Assembly (NCBI GenBank): GCA_036872755.1
Contig: JAVHNS010000003.1
Span: forward strand, 2,666,001-2,730,000
DNA: 64,000 nucleotides
Reading direction: 5' to 3'
Source: Orbilia blumenaviensis
Lineage: Eukaryota; Ascomycota; Orbiliomycetes; Orbiliales; Orbiliaceae
How positions within the stretch are numbered: position 1 is the stretch's first letter; each line of letters opens with the position of its first letter. This document shows, piece by piece, positions 1-13,831 of the stretch. Under the pieces are notes generated by a model. That model was not told where the DNA came from. It saw only the letters and a list, made by a program, of their open reading frames with translations, and ran no database searches. The position numbers and the translations under genes are program-made.

Positions 1-1628
1 TATTTTAAATTTTTTAATTATTTTACTTAATACTAAATATTTAAAAAAAAAAAATATAATAAATTTATTATATATACCAATTTGTATTTATACATAAAAA
101 ACAATATTATTTTTTATAAAATTTAAAACAAAATAAAATTTTATAATAAAAAAATTTTTAATTAAAAAGAAATAATATTTTTTAAAAAAATTAATTTAAT
201 TAAATTAATAAATTAATATAATTATTATTTAATTAGTAACCTTTATAAATCTAAAAATAATAAAATTTTTCAATTTATAAAAAAAAATATAGACCCAAAT
301 TATATTATAAAAATAAAACTATATTAATATTTTTATTATTAAAATTTAATCAAAATATATTATTTAATTAAATACATCAAAATTAATTATTATTACTAAA
401 ATCTATTATTAAAAAAATTATATTAAAATTTATTACCAAAAAAACTATATTAAAATTAAATATTTATGGTATTATATTAAGATCAATATCAAGATTTTAT
501 AATTAAAAAATCATTTATAATTTATAAAATTATCTAGTTTTTTAAATAAAATTAAAATAAATATTAAAAATTAATTTCTAAATTATATTAAAATACTAAT
601 TTTTATATAAAAAATATAATTTATATAATGTTTATACTTTTTTTTTTATACTATTTAATAATAATATTAAATTAATTAAATTAAAAATTTAGTTAATTAA
701 TAGGAATAATGGAAGAAAAATAAAATTATTAAATTAAATAATTTAACTTTAAAATTTAATAATAATTAATTATTTATTAAAATAATAATTAGAATAAATA
801 AAAAATATTTAAAATTAATTATTACTAATAAAAATAATTAGTAATATAATAAAAAAAATATCAATAAGAATATTTAGATAGATTTTAAATTATATAAATA
901 AAAATATATTATTAAATTTATTAATTTAAACTAAAGTTTTTTTTTTTTTTTAAAAAAAATTAAATAATAATTATATTTTATTTATTATTAAATATATTAA
1001 AAAATATAAAATTATTTATAAATAGTTTAAAAAAATTATAGATTATATTAAAAAGAATTATTAATATAAAATTATTTAAAAAAAATTAGATTTATATAAA
1101 ATTACTAGTTTTTTTAAATTAATAAAATTATTATTTAAATATAAAATTCTTATATTAAAATAAATATTTAAAATAAAAATTTAAGATAATTTAATTTAAT
1201 ATTAACTTAAATATATATACTCTTATAATTAAATTAATAATTTTTAAATTATTTTTAATATAAATTATTTTTAAAAATTAAAAATAATATTAACTAAATA
1301 TTAAAATTGTGTTTTTAAATTTTAATTTTTTTTAAAAAAAATATATATAATATTATTAAAAAATTATTATAAAAAAATATTTAAAAAATTTAAAAATTTA
1401 GTTTTATGTTTTAAATATATATTTATATTAAATATTTAAAATTTAAAATACAAACATTAATATTTTTTTAAAAAAATTTGATTTTATATTATATAAAAAT
1501 AATAAAAATTTATATCTTAATTAAAATAATAATATTATAATTTCTTTTTATATAAATAATTTATTTATAATAATTATTATATTAATTTTAATAATTAAAA
1601 TTAAGAAAATATTTAAAGTTAAATTAGA

Positions 1629-2347
1629 AAACTGCTGTGCAGTATTCAAACCCGACTGCAGCATTTTGATTTTAAACCAATCACTAAGTAATATATAATA
1701 ATTAATATAATAATTAATATAATTTTTAAAAATAATTTTAAAATAACTTTTTTGTATGTGATCACGTGACCATTTTTGATGTTAAAATTATTTTTTATTT
1801 ATTTTTTATTTATTTTTTATTTAATTTTTATTTAATTTAATTTTTAAAATTTTGTGATGTTATTTTGAAGATGTATGATGTGATTATTTTGCATGTAAAA
1901 ATTAAATAAAATTTAAAATAAAAAATAATAAAAAATATAGTTTTGATGTTAAAAATAATTATGTGACCTTAATTTTGCTAAAAGTAACTTAATTAAAAAA
2001 AAATAAAAAAAATATAAAAATAATAGTTATAAATTTATTTGTTTAATCAAAATTAGATAATAAATTAAAAAAAATCATATTAAAATATTAGAATTATAAA
2101 CTAAAAAATACAAAAATGGTGAAGACTTTTATCAAAAATAATTTTCAAAATTTTTCAAAATTTCTTAACAATTTTTTGCCAAAACTTAAAAATAATGTTA
2201 AGACTTGAAAAAACCCATACAAATTTGTATAGTAAAAATTAAAAAAAAAAAATCTTTAAATTTGCCAAAAATAATATATTTTTTAATAGGGGTAGAATTG
2301 TGCTTTGTGCTAATTCAATTTTAATCTTTTTGTAAAGCAACTGGGCA
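1629..2347 (+). repeat. Decayed relative of the 7430/9381 inverted arms
   Basis: The left end carries a CTGCTGTGCAGTATTCAAAC-like stretch followed by CCCGACTGCAGC, close to the outer end of the 7430 arm. The right end, read on the minus strand, begins GCCCAGTTGCTTTAC and continues through a sequence similar to the inner end of that arm (a TTAAAxTTGAA block, then an A-run and ATATATT). The middle is longer than in the 350-bp arms, so it has been expanded or it diverged early. The differences are largely transitions. Confidence 0.5.
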
Positions 2348-4904
2348 TATAAAATAACTTAATATAAATTTTAATTATATATAATTATTTTATATCAAAT
2401 TATATATTTTTATATATTTTTTTTATATATTTTATAATTTAAAATATTATTTAAAATATTAAATATAATATATTTATTAAATTTATTATTTATTATATTA
2501 ATTTTATTATATTAATTTTATTAATATAATAAATATAACCATAATTATATAAATAAAAATTTTTTTAAAAAAAAAATTATAATAATAATTATAAAATTTA
2601 ATAAAAATATTAGAATACTATATTTAAAATAATTAAATAAATTATTTTTTTTAATCTTTTATATAATTTTTTAATTAAAATAATTTTAATTTTTTATATA
2701 TTTAAATTATTTTTTATATATATAGTTTATAAATTATCTTACATATACTCATATATATAAATCCTAACTAAAGACACCACTAAACTTAGCAAACTTTGTT
2801 TAATATATTTTATTTGATCCTATCAATTTTGACAAAAAATATTTTTTTTATATAAAATAAAATATATTTTTTTTATTATACAATTAATTCATTATTGTTG
2901 TTATAATATTATTGTTATTAGTAGATATTAATAATTTCATAATAAAATAGATATTATTTATTTTTATTTTTTTTAACATTAATAATAATTATAATAATTT
3001 TTCTAATTATTTAATTTTTAATTTTATTTCTTAATAAATATTATATTTAAATATATATTTTTTAATATTTTTATATATTTTTAATTAAAATAATTTAAAA
3101 TTCATATTTTAATATATTTTTTTTATTTTATATATTTTTTTATTATTAAATTATAATATTTTTTAATTAAGTTTTTTTTTTATTAAATTATTTAATATAT
3201 ATAGTTTTTTTTATTTTTATTTATTATTATATAATAAAAAATCTTTATTAAATATATATTTTTTAATATGTTTTTTAATTAGTAAATTAAATTTTTTTTT
3301 TTTTAAATATAATTAAATTTATATATATATTTTTAATATATTTTTTTTTATATTTTTTAACAATTTAAATATAATATTTATAATTTTAATTTTAAATATT
3401 TTTAATAAAATATTTTTTAGTTTTTTAAATAATTATTTTAAAAATATATTCATTATTATATTTTATATTTTAAAAAAATATTTAATTTCATAATTAAATC
3501 ATTATATTTAATTAAAATATATTATTTATTTATTTATAAATTATTATTAATTAAAAATATATTAAAAAAATATATAATTTATAAAATATATAAATTATTA
3601 TTTATATAAATAATATTTTTAATATTTTATTATATTTTTAATTATTATAAATTTTTTATTATAAATTAAATATTTTATTTTAATACTTTTTAATTTATAA
3701 TTTTAATATATTATAATTTTCTTTTCTTTTTTTTATTTTTAAATTAATATTGTTTTTAAAATAACTATATTAATATTTATTTATAATAATTATTTATTTT
3801 TTTTATTTAATAATATTAAAATTAAAATTTTTATCAAAAACTTTTTCAAAAAATTAAATATAATAATTTTTTTTTTATTTATTTTAAATTATTTTATTTT
3901 ATTTATTATTTTATTTTTTATTTTATATAATAATTTATATATATATACAAATTAAAATATAAATTTCTAATAAAATTTAATTAAATTTAAAAAAGTTTTT
4001 AAATTTTTAATAAATTTTAATATTTTTTATTTTTTTATATATTTAAATTTTTATTTTTTATTAGAATATTACATTTAAAATAGTTAAGCAAGCTACTTTG
4101 TATATAACCTTTTTAATTTCTTACATAATTTTTTAATTAAAATAATTTTAATTTTTTATATATTTAAATTATTTTTTATTTAATTAATTTATAAATTATT
4201 TTATATATATTTATATATATAAATTTTAATTAATATAATTATAAATTAAATTTATATACTTAACTATAATATTGCAGCAAAATTAAAATTAAATTAATAT
4301 AAAACACAATTTATACTAAACTTATTAAAAAATATATTATTTTTAATAAATTTAAAGAAAAACTTTTTAAAATTTTTTAAATTTTAGTATTTTTTCCAAT
4401 TTTAATATTTTTATAATTTTATTGAAATTAAATTTTTATTTATAAATTAAATTTTATTTATAAATTAGATTTTATTTTTAAAATTTAAATATTTTTTAAT
4501 TATAAATAAATATATGTTATTATTATTAATAAATTTAAATATAATTTAAATACTATAATCAAATTTGAGTACTACGTAACAACTTCCTAATTTATATAAT
4601 AAAAAATTTATTAATTAATTTATTAATTAATTTATTTTTACTATTTAATTATTATTTATTTTTAAATTAATTAAAATATTTAATTTTAATAATTTTAAAA
4701 AATATTTATTTATTATTTATTATAAATATAAATAAAATATTTATATGTATTTTAATAATAATAATTATTATAATTAAAAAAAATTAATTTTTTAAATTTA
4801 TAAATTATATTAAATTATTTAATAATTTCTATAATACTAATTTAAAATTAATTAAAATAAAAAATTTTTAAAAACTAATTTATATAAAAATTATTATTAT
4901 TAAA

Positions 4905-5180
4905 TTAAACATCAGCAAAAACCTAGAGACCTCTAGAAGCCATTATATGAAACGGTGGGAAGTCAGCATGATTCTCAGAAGCTATTCTATGGAGTTCTGA
5001 AAGCGTGGTGTTTTGTGCTTAACACTAGTAAAAATTAAATGTCACTGAGTTGGTGTGGGAGTTAATAAAATTACAAAATAATTGTGCGCGTAATACCAAA
5101 CAGCCACAACATCAAACAAATGCCCCTGAATATCACTTTAGCAGAATTCATGCTCCTTTTCATGTAGTTAAGAAAATTGA
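4905..5180. other. GC-richer island in the AT isochore, unidentified
   Basis: About 275 bases of ordinary composition, beginning near ACCTAGAGACCTCTAGAAGC and including a run with GTGTGGGAG and GTGCGCG, are flanked by nearly pure AT. No ORF of useful length is present on either strand. It may be a fragment that escaped RIP, being single-copy or too short, or the relic of a host gene. I cannot assign it. Confidence 0.5.
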
Positions 5181-5564
5181 ATTCTAATTAAAACTTTTAT
5201 AACTATTTTTATTTTTTTTTTTAACATTTTTTCAATTTTGTTTATAAATTTGTAAGTTTTTTATTTATATATTTAAAAATTTATTAATTTATTATTTTTT
5301 TTATTAATTTATTATTTTTTTTATAAAAATTATATTAAAATTAGTAATTTTATATAATATTAGATGGTTAAAAACTTGTAACAGCTTCCAAATACGTCAA
5401 TTTTATATAAATTCACTATTATAACTATATTAATGTATCAATTATATAAATATTAATATTTTATATATTTATAGATAGAAATCTAGAGATAACTTTAATT
5501 TTCAAAAAGATAGTTTAATAATAGCTGATTAATAGTTGAGTGTTTTTAATTTTTATTAAAAACA

Positions 5565-5715
5565 CCAAACTATACTAAGGTTATTATTAAACTACCTCTT
5601 TTTTACATTCAATTTTACTATTGGTTTCCCAGGCTTCCAAAAGTATTTTTAAGTCAAAAGGCTTCCGAATTTATCGGCTTCAGAAGCCCAAAAAGCCAAC
5701 ACTTTTTTTTGCTGA
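5565..5715. other. Small GC island with repeated CTTCCRAA words
   Basis: A roughly 150-base island of mixed composition contains several related words (GGCTTCCAAAAG, GGCTTCCGAA, GGCTTCAGAAG). They resemble a decayed short tandem or palindromic repeat. No coding potential is seen. Confidence 0.35.
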
Positions 5716-7250
5716 TGAAATTTATAAAAATAAATTTAAAGAATAAAATTTTGAAAAATAAATTTTTAATTTAAAATTATTTAAATAAAATTAATTAATT
5801 TAAAAAAAACACTTAATAACAAAGTTTAATTAATAAATTTAAATTTACTTTATATATCATTCATAAAAATTATTATAATAAAATAAAACTTTTGTAAGGG
5901 ATATATGTAACAAGCTCATAACCAAATTTGTCCATATATAAATAAAATATAACACTATTTATTTAATTAATTATTAATTATATAAATATAAATTTGTATA
6001 TATATTATTAATATTAAATTTATACTATTATATATTATTAATATTACTTTTAAATTATTAAAAAAACTTTTATAATATACATTATTATATATTTTAAATT
6101 TTATTATAAATATTAATTTAAAATATATCTAATTTTTAAATTTTATTTTTATTTAAAAAATTTATTTATATATATATAAATATAAATATTTATTTTTTAA
6201 AATATAAGTTATTATTTAATAATAATAATTATTATAATTAAGATAAATGAATTATATTATTTTTATATTTTTAATTAAAATATAATTATATTCTATTAAA
6301 TTTTGTTATAAATATATTAATAAAGTTTCTAATTAATATTTTTATAATTTTATTTTTAATCAAAATATTTAACTTTATTAATTTAATTTTTATAATTAAA
6401 GGTATAAATAATTATTTTTTAATTTTTATTAAAAAATATAAAATAATTAAAATTATAATTGAATAATATATATAATAATTTATATATAAAATTATTTATT
6501 TGATAATTTTTAAACTTAAATTTATAAAAATAACATAAAATATTAAAATATATTTCAAATTTAACAATTATATTATTATAAATATATTTTCAATATATTT
6601 TCAATATTTTTTATTAAAATTAAAAATTTTAATATATAAAAATATTTTAAAAATATTATAAATATATAAAAAAAATACTATAAATTTATAATTAAAAAAT
6701 GTAAAAGTTTTACTGTTATAAACATAATATTTAATATTTTTTATACAATTTTAAATATAATTATTAAATTCTTGATTTAATTATTTATTAATATTATATT
6801 TTTTAATAAAAAAATAAAATAAATTTTTAATAATTTACAAATCTTATTACTTTATAATCTATAAAAAAAATATTACTAAATTAAATAAAAAATTAATATT
6901 TCTTAAAATGTATTAAAAATATTAAATTTAATAATAATTATAGTATTTAATATTAAAAAAAAAAAAGTATAAATATATTATAAATTTAAATATATAATTA
7001 AACTTAAATTAAATAAATAAAAAATTTTATATTAATAATAATTAATATATTTTAAATTTTAAAAATAAATTATATTTTAAATTTAAGTAAAAAAAAATTA
7101 TATATTTTTTATATATATTTATAATAAAATTAATTATTTAAAAAAAAATATTAAATAAAATATATATATTTACAATTTTAAAATTATAAAATCAAAATTA
7201 AAATTAATATTTATTTTGTTATATAAAAATTATATAATATATATATTTTT

Positions 7251-7334
7251 TATCTTATAAATATTATAAATAAAATAATAAATAATATTATCTTATAAAT
7301 ATTATAAATAAAATAATAAATAATATTATCTTAT
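7251..7334. repeat. 38-bp tandem repeat, 2.2 copies
   Basis: Two identical 38-base units start at 7251 and 7289 with TATCTTATAAATATTATAAA, and a partial third copy begins at 7327. Perfect identity inside an otherwise decayed region suggests a recent slippage duplication. Confidence 0.85.
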
Positions 7335-7429
7335 TTATATAATATTTAAATTTAAAAGCAAATAATTGATTTTATAAGAATTTAATTTTATTTATTAAAA
7401 ATATATAATTAAAAGATAATTTTATTATA

Positions 7430-7781
7430 TTAACTAGGAGGCCGCTGCGCAGCACTCAAACCTGACTGCGACGTCTTTGAGACTAGTATTAATTCAAGTT
7501 GTGCGCTTAAATGATAACAGTGCATATTCTCTCATAAAAAAAAAAAAAATTTAAGATTTTATAGACAACCAGCAGACCCGCAATCTCGACAGACCACAAG
7601 AATACCAAAACCTGTTTTTTTGCTAAGACTTTTAATTTCTTATATAAATTTGTATGGGAAAAAAAAAAAAAAAAAAATTTCTTTAAGTCAGTTAAAAACA
7701 ATATATTTTTTTTTAGATCTGGTATGGATTGTGTTCTTGCGCGCTGGTTCAACTTTAACCCTTCTGTAACGCAGTCGGGCA
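7430..7781 (+). repeat. Left inverted arm, better preserved copy
   Basis: This copy keeps many GC bases, for example GGCCGCTGCGCAGCACTC near the outer end and CGCAGTCGGGC at the inner end. Compared with the right arm it mostly shows C or G where the partner has T or A, so it is the less mutated of the pair. A minus-strand ORF through it is a by-product and not a gene. Confidence 0.85.
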
Positions 7782-9380
7782 TTAAAAAATATAAATAAAT
7801 TAAAAATTTTTTTATATACTTTAAATAATATTAAATCTATTTTATTATAATAATAAACAAAAATATAAATATATAATTTAAATTTTATTAAATTTTTATT
7901 AAAACAAAAAAAAATTATTTAATAATAAAGTTTTTTTTTATTTTAATATAAAATTTTATATATAAAAAATATTATTAAATTTATAATAAAAAAATAAAAT
8001 AATATTTTTTTAAAAAGAAATTATAATTTTAATAATAATAATAAAATTTTAAACCTTTTTAATTATTACTTTTATAATTAAAATAGTAAATATATTATAA
8101 TAACATAAAAAATTAAACCATACAAACTAAAAAACAATATATAAAATTATAACTTAAACTAAAATAATATTATTATTTAATAAATAAAATAATTTAATTT
8201 ACGAATTTTATACTTTAAAAAAAATATTATATATAAATTTTTCTATTAATAAAAAAATTCAATTTTTTAAATATATTTATATAAATATAATAAATTTATT
8301 TAAAATTATATTTTTATATAAATAATATTTAAATTCTATCAATAAATTACATAAATAAATAAAATATATATTTATAATTATAAATAAAATTATTAAAATA
8401 AAATAAATACATTTTTTTAAATAAAAAAATAAATATTAAATTTATTTTATATAACTTATTATATAAATAAAAAAAAAACTTAATTTTAATTTTAAAATTA
8501 TAATTATATAAATAAATAATATAAAAAAATTTCATAAACAAAAATTTAAAATTTTTATTTTAAATATAATATAAAAATTAAAATTTTTCTTTTATACTAG
8601 TATATATATAAATAAAATAAAATTTTAAAATATATAATTAAAATTATATAAAAATTAATATTTATTATATTTATAAAATTAAAATTATTTAAAGTTTTTT
8701 AATTTAAAGTATTTTTTATAATTTATGTTATAAATAATTAATTAATTATTCTAAAATTTATGTTTTTATATGAATAATTTATTAATTTAAAAATAAAATA
8801 TAATTATTTATATTCTTTAAATATTTTATATATATTTAAAAAGTAAAAACAAAAATTTTTTAATTAATATTATATATAAAAAAGTATTTTTTTCAATTAT
8901 ATAATAACTTTTAAATAGTATAAAATCTAAAATTTATAAAAATATATAATTTTAATTGTATAAAATATTATATCTATTAAAAACTTTATATTTATAAAAA
9001 AAAAATTTTAATATATACTTTATTAATAAAAAATACTAAAAAAAATTTAATATTAATATTAATTTTAATATTTTAATATTTTTAAATTTTAAAAATATAA
9101 TATTAATAAAAAGTTTAAAAAAAAAAATTGTATAATAATTAAAAAAAATATTTTAATATTTTATTTATTAAAAATTTTATATTTATATAATTAAATTTTT
9201 TATTTTTATTAATAATTTTATATTTAATATTTAAAATTTTTAAAAAAATAATAAAGATATTATAATTTTTATAGATAAAATTATAAAAAAACAATAAATT
9301 ATAAAAAATTAATATAATTATAAAAATATTTATAAATTTTTATAAATTTAAAACTATATATATATTTTATATAATTATAA

Positions 9381-9730
9381 TGTTTGATTGTGTTACAAAA
9401 GGGTTAAAGTTGAACCAGCATATAAGAACATGATCCATATTAGATTTGGAAAAAAATATATTGTTTTTAATTGATTTAAAGAAACTTTTTTTTTTTTTTT
9501 CTTATATAAATTTATATGAAATTTTGAAAATCTTAGTAAAAAAAAATAGATTTTGGTATTTTTATAATCTTGTTAAAACTATAAATTTACTGATTATTTA
9601 TAAAATTTTAAATTTCTTTTTTTTTTTTATGAGAGAATATGTGCTGTTATTATTTATACAATTTGAATTAATATTGGTCTTAAAAACATCGCAGTCGGGT
9701 TTGAGTGCTGCGCAGCGGCCTCCTAGTTAA
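9381..9730 (-). repeat. Right inverted arm, more heavily mutated copy
   Basis: It is the reverse complement of 7430-7781, but the inner part has lost most of its GC: TGCCCGACTGCG has become TGTTTGATTGTG. The outermost 40 bases (GCAGTCGGGTTTGAGTGCTG onward) are almost untouched. The gradient from a preserved tip to a degraded interior is clear. The plus-strand ORF through it is not regarded as a gene. Confidence 0.85.
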
Positions 9731-12398
9731 ATATTTTAATAATAAAATTTTAACAAATATAATTACTACATTTATAATAATAAATAATATAATAATTTAT
9801 TTTAATTTATTTTAATTTTATAAAAACATTATAATTTTAATTAAAATAAAAAAATAAAATAAAGTTATATATAAAAAAATTAATTTATTATATAAAAATA
9901 AAATATGGTATAAACTTTCAAAAATATTATTTAAAATAAAATTAATAAATATATATTAAATCTTTATTTATAAATATATAAAAAATAAGATTTTACATAA
10001 AATAAGGTTTGTAATAAAAAAATATAAATAAAAATTTAATATTTATTATACAAATATTTATATTTTAATAATAAATTTATATATAATATATATAATATTA
10101 TTTCTAATTACAATTTTCAATTTAAAAATTTATTAACTAAATATCAAAACAATTTTTTAAATATTACTTTATTTAAATTAAAATAAATTGTTATAATTAT
10201 ATTAGAAAATTATATAATTAAAAATAAAATAAAAACATTTCTATTATTTAAATTTTTATATAAATTAAAATAAACTTTATATTTATAAAACAATAATTTA
10301 TGTAATATTCTTTTAAATAAAAATTTCCTATTCAAAATAAAAATAAGTTTAATAAACAAATATTTTTATATTAGAAATAATATAATAATTATTATTTATA
10401 TTAATAATTTTTTATAATTATAAAAAATTTCTTCGTAATATGCAAAATAAAGAAAGTTTTTATATTATAATATAAAATTAAAAATATAAATAAAATTAAA
10501 TAATTTTTAAAATTACAAATTATATATAATTATATTAATAGAATTATATAAATTAATTAAAAAATATTATAAAAATATATTTAATTAATTTAGTATATTT
10601 AATTGGAAAATAAGATTAAATTTTATAAATTTAAACATATAATTATTAAAAAAATAATAAATAATTATTATTAAAAATATATATATATATAATTTTATTA
10701 AAATGTATTAAAACTTTTTATGTATATTATTTAAAATAATAAAATTGATTTAACTTATATTATCATTAAATTGGGGTAGTATTTTTTATATATTTATTAA
10801 GAAATATTAAAAAATTATAATATAAATATATTAATATTTAAATATGATATATAAATATATTTTATATTCTCATTAAAATAATATTAAAAAAAATAATTAT
10901 TATTAGTATTTAAAAAATATAATAATATAAATTAGATATAAATTTTTAATTTAAAATTAATAATTTATAAATTTATTTTAGGATATATATATTATTTGAT
11001 AAATAATATTATTTTATAATTAAATAAATTATAAAAATTTATTATAAAATTTTTTATTAAAACTACAATAATTTATTTATAGAATTATAAAATAATTTAT
11101 ATATTTACCTTTATAAGTAATATTATTTTATAAATTTTATAAAATTAATTTTTTATTTGTTATACTTAATAAAATTTGTATTATAACATATACCTAAAAA
11201 AAAAAAAATCATTAATAATTATTTACAATTATATTTTATAATAAATTTCTTATATACAAATTTTAATTTAAAAAAACTTAAATATTATTTACTACCATAA
11301 TTAAATAATAAACAATAAATAAGTTAAATACAATTAGATTTTAAATAATAAATATTATTATTTCAAAAAAAAAAATCAAATAAACTTAAACTTAATAATT
11401 AAAAAATAATTATTATTAAAGTATAATTTAATATTTATTTTCTAATAATAATTATATAAAATTTTAAAAAAAAATTATATAAATTATAATAAATAACAAT
11501 ATTTAAAAAAAATTTAAATAATACAAAACTTAAAATAATATATAAAATTACTATCTAAAATTCTTAAAATTTAACAATAAATAAAATTAATATATATTAA
11601 AAAACAGAATATTTTAAATTATTACTACAACTTACTACTATAATCATGTTTCTTTAAAATTAATACTAAAATAATTAATAAAATAATATTATTAATTTAA
11701 TCAAAAATAAAATATTAAAAATTTCATTAAATTTTACAATATTTACCAACATTATTCAAATTATTAAATATTAAAAAATAATTTAATTTTTATTTTAATT
11801 TTAACTTTTATAAATTTATTAATTATTAATTATATAAAATTAATTCTAATTATCATATTTAGAAATTTATATATATTTATCATTATCAATTATTTTAATT
11901 ATTACACCTTTTTATAACACCAAATCCTTCAAACTATTATATTATTCAATTTCTACAAAATATAAATTATTATTTCAATTTTCTAATAGCTTTATATTTA
12001 AATAATAAACAATATTTTTAAAAAAAACCTTTTTTAAAATTTTATTATCAAATAAAACCTATTAAACATCATTTTTAAAAAAAATTATAAAAAAAAATTT
12101 TATACAAAAAGATTTAATAAAATTCAATATTAAAATTAAAATTAACATTATTAATTATTTAAATTTAATTTTTATACTAATAAAATAAAATACTATCTAC
12201 TATACTATAAAACAACTATTAATTACAACAATATATATCAAATTAAAAATTTAAAACTTTTCCAAAAATTAAAAATATAATATTTTTTAATAAAAAAAAA
12301 TATTTATCCAAATTAATAAACCAAATATTAAAACTATTCCAAATTTCAAAATTAATATATAAAAAACACTTCACATAACTAATTAACTTATTAAACAT

Positions 12399-12400
<2 letters not shown>

Positions 12401-12434
<34 letters not shown>
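12401..12434. repeat. (TA)n microsatellite
   Basis: An uninterrupted AT dinucleotide run of about 17 units lies near the end of the AT-rich block. Confidence 0.9.
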
Positions 12435-12438
<4 letters not shown>

Positions 12439-12733
12439 TAATAATTTTAAAATCTACATATCTCAGTAATAAAATTATTTTTATAACTAATTAACAAAAT
12501 CTCCAATTTTTTTTCTTTTCTTTATAAATTATAAATTATAATTTATTTATACCCCAACTATATACACTCAATAACACAATCATATATCTGCTATCTATTA
12601 CTCCTACAAAAAAACTTTTATTTATTTATACAATAATTTAATTTAAACTTATCATAAACACCCTTTTTATAATAAACAAAATCATTCTTTAATACAAGCC
12701 TTATACAAGTCGTAACTAACCCTATTCAATGTA

Positions 12734-13055
12734 GCAGTCGGGTGAGCCTTGAGAGTATGTTTGGGTAGTTTAGTGCCCTGCACAGCTTTCGGCTCACACA
12801 GCTCACTTACTCCTTAAATTTCCGGGGACTTGTTGTCCTTCAACCCGCCAGCGAAACACTTAGTGAACAAACAAATGCAATCGCGAGCACACAACAAAGG
12901 GTTTTTTTTCAATTGCGGTCTTGGCCTGGTTAGCGGTCTGCAACGCATGGTTGCGGCCTGTGGCTAAATGGTCCAAAATGTTTTTGGTGTTTTCCTATTT
13001 AGGCTGTCTACCAGATCCGGAATGTTGAAAAAAAAAAAAAAAAAAAACCGACTGC
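12734..13055. repeat. Segment bounded by inverted GCAGTCGG / CCGACTGC
   Basis: The first normal-composition DNA after the isochore starts with GCAGTCGGG at 12734 and ends with an A-run followed by CCGACTGCAGC at 13048. The same motif occurs at the inner and outer ends of the inverted arms at 7430 and 9381. Either this is a roughly 320-bp non-mutated MITE-like unit, or the two motifs are the end of one element and the start of another. No ORF is present. Confidence 0.4.
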
Positions 13056-13788
13056 AGCAACGCACCTAAATACATACCTACATCCTCTTTGCGCTGAAAT
13101 GGGGGCTATGCGTATACATATGACGATGAAAAATTTGCAAAGTTCTAGAAGAAATAAGTACAATAGATAAACCGGCTTTTGGGATCTGGATCCAAGAAGA
13201 TACTTAGTATTTGGCCACGCGGGTTTAGACTTGATGAGCTCACCAAGCTAGTGAACTACAACCATACCAAAAGGGTATCGCCGAGTCCGTAAAAACAGGA
13301 AGAGAATGTTAAGATCAGCGCAAGCTCTGTTCTGGACGCGGCAAGTCCCGCAACTTGCACAAGTTAACAGGCAAAACCCCTTTTGGTTGACTCAAAGATC
13401 GCCATGCCGAGTCCGCTTATCGTGAATGAGGCAAAGACTTCTCAAACTTTACAGTCGAAAGGGGTCTAGGCGGAGGAGGAGGAGATTGGTCGCGATATTG
13501 GTATTGGTATTGATATTTTGAAATCCAGTTCTCAACCTTATGCATGGGCGCGCGCCCTGCGCTCTGAAATGTGGGCCAGTTTTAAATCCTGGTTTCCTCA
13601 CTCACCTAAGTCCTAAGTACCTGTGGGTACTTAAGTATATATTGAAAAGTGCACATATAAGTACCTTGTTCATGGTCCAAACTTCCATATACATATTTTG
13701 CTTCCTTCCTTCCTGTCCGTCTCTCAATTCAATAAACAAATGCAACCTAAGTACTGAATCATTAGCTAGGTTACTTAAATATACATAC

Positions 13789-13831
<43 letters not shown>

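Larger units (their letters stand above)
7430..9730. mobile_element. 2.3-kb element with 350-bp inverted arms, degraded
   Basis: The left arm (7430-7781) and right arm (9381-9730) are reverse complements along their whole length. Both outer ends read TTAACTAGGAGGCCGCTGCG inward, and both inner ends read TGCCCGACTGCG or its decayed form. The 1.6 kb between them is almost pure AT and has no ORF. The arms could be terminal inverted repeats of a DNA transposon whose centre has been destroyed, or two independently inserted MITE-like copies facing each other. The TTAA at the tips could be a target duplication or part of the palindrome. No transposase remnant is visible. Confidence 0.7.
1..12730. 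repeat. AT-rich, probably RIP-degraded repeat isochore
   Basis: The whole stretch is overwhelmingly A and T in all registers, with stop codons in every frame and no conserved ORF. The few ORFs present are homopolymer-driven. Short GC-bearing islands survive at about 1625-1680, 4905-5180, 5570-5710, 7432-7785 and 9381-9730. Repeat copies that differ mainly by C/T and G/A transitions suggest repeat-induced point mutation, known in many Pezizomycotina. The composition changes abruptly near 12.7 kb. AT-rich isochores of this kind are usually ruined transposons, but mutation has erased most of their identity here. Confidence 0.85.

Noticed and set aside
7507..9730. ORFs inside the inverted arms
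   Set aside because: They are by-products of long A/T tracts in the repeat and have no start context, domain or conserved composition.
1..12730. Could the AT-rich block be mitochondrial DNA?
   Set aside because: No mitochondrial gene, tRNA or rRNA segment is visible, and the inverted arms with transition-type decay fit nuclear RIP better.
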